From JANNSW01 sp031431235 (GTDB taxonomy: Bacteria > Pseudomonadota > Alphaproteobacteria > Rhizobiales > Hyphomicrobiaceae), in NCBI GenBank assembly GCA_031431235.1, contig JANPDA010000007.1, positions 1 to 13,548 of the forward strand: a stretch of 13,548 nt of DNA, in the 5' to 3' direction. Of this stretch, positions 13,410-13,548 are shown piece after piece. The position numbers and the translations under genes are program-made. Position 1 is the stretch's first letter; every line of letters begins with the position of its first letter. Below the pieces are notes generated by a model. It did not search any database and was not told the DNA's origin. It saw only the letters and a program-made list of their open reading frames with translations.

Positions 13410-13548
13410 ATGGCAACGAAAAAACAACAGAAGCGAAAATACAGTAATCCGCCAATCATCGAAGCGCTTTGCGAATTCCGCTTCGCGCTGTCTCAAACCC
13501 CCGGCACGCATTTTCTCACTCTGCCCGGAAAACTTCAGTCCGAACTCG
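13410..13548 (+). CDS. TIGR04255 family protein, 5' part only
   Basis: An open frame starts at ATG 13410 and runs off the window edge. The visible 46 residues begin with a basic stretch (MATKKQQKRKY) followed by SNPPIIEALCEFRFA, matching the very characteristic opening of TIGR04255 proteins (PPI-x-EA-x-CEFRF). Members are sporadically distributed, about 250 residues long, of unknown function, and often in variable genome regions; this is family knowledge. Upstream DNA is AT-richer than the polysaccharide operon, and the gene has its own putative promoter, suggesting a separately acquired unit. The ribosome binding site is weak (TTGAGA at 13399-13404). The rest of the gene and any partner are outside the window. 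Confidence 0.7.
   Translation, partial: MATKKQQKRKYSNPPIIEALCEFRFALSQTPGTHFLTLPGKLQSEL

Noticed and set aside
1..13548. CRISPR arrays, rRNA/tRNA genes, integrases or complete transposases
   Set aside because: None seen on either strand. The only repeats are the 134-bp pair and short motifs.

Overview
The window is GC-rich chromosomal DNA, most likely from an alphaproteobacterium, possibly Hyphomicrobiales or a relative. The evidence is a CcrM-type GANTC methyltransferase with its C-terminal extra domain, a DUF2628 gene between hisB and hisH, a plant/alphaproteobacterial-type glutamate-cysteine ligase, a DUF1127 protein, and a DUF4212 plus sodium:solute symporter pair. I ran no database search. 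Families are recognised from motifs, and the genus is not determined.

Layout. (1) 1-149 minus: the middle of a zinc-type MDR dehydrogenase whose 5' half is missing. (2) 276-1991 plus: hisB, a DUF2628 membrane protein and hisH, tightly spaced. hisA and hisF, which often follow hisH in alphaproteobacteria, do not follow here. (3) 1988-2437 minus: a NarL/LuxR-type response regulator that has lost its DNA-binding domain and whose conserved receiver Ser is Trp. Its stop codon and that of hisH share one CTAG. (4) 2626-2759: a 134-bp non-coding palindromic element. (5) 2783-4908 plus: two-subunit sodium/solute symporter. (6) 4993-6114 ccrM. (7) 6285-7667 gshA. (8) 7962-8255 DUF1127 protein, followed by a strong hairpin. 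(9) 8308-8441: a second copy of the 134-bp element in inverted orientation, about 89% identical to the first by hand alignment. (10) 8462-9058 minus: a DUF937 protein. (11) 9354-13121 plus: a polysaccharide cluster with a polyprenyl-phosphate hexose-1-phosphate transferase, rmlA, and an O-antigen ligase/polymerase-like membrane protein. (12) 13410 to the end: the start of a TIGR04255-family protein, preceded by AT-richer DNA.

Functionally, the genes are mostly housekeeping (histidine synthesis, glutathione synthesis, cell-cycle DNA methylation, solute uptake) with a surface-polysaccharide operon at the right. hisB and hisH serve histidine biosynthesis. The transferase loads a sugar phosphate onto the lipid carrier, RmlA makes dTDP-glucose, and the membrane protein probably polymerises or ligates the glycan.

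The most unusual content is not a protein system. It is the pair of inverted 134-bp MITE/REP-like elements bracketing a 5.8-kb block, and the signs of rearrangement around the his genes, which lie between two broken genes. I found no convincing undescribed multi-gene system. The best candidates for follow-up are the repeat family and the TIGR04255 gene running off the right edge.
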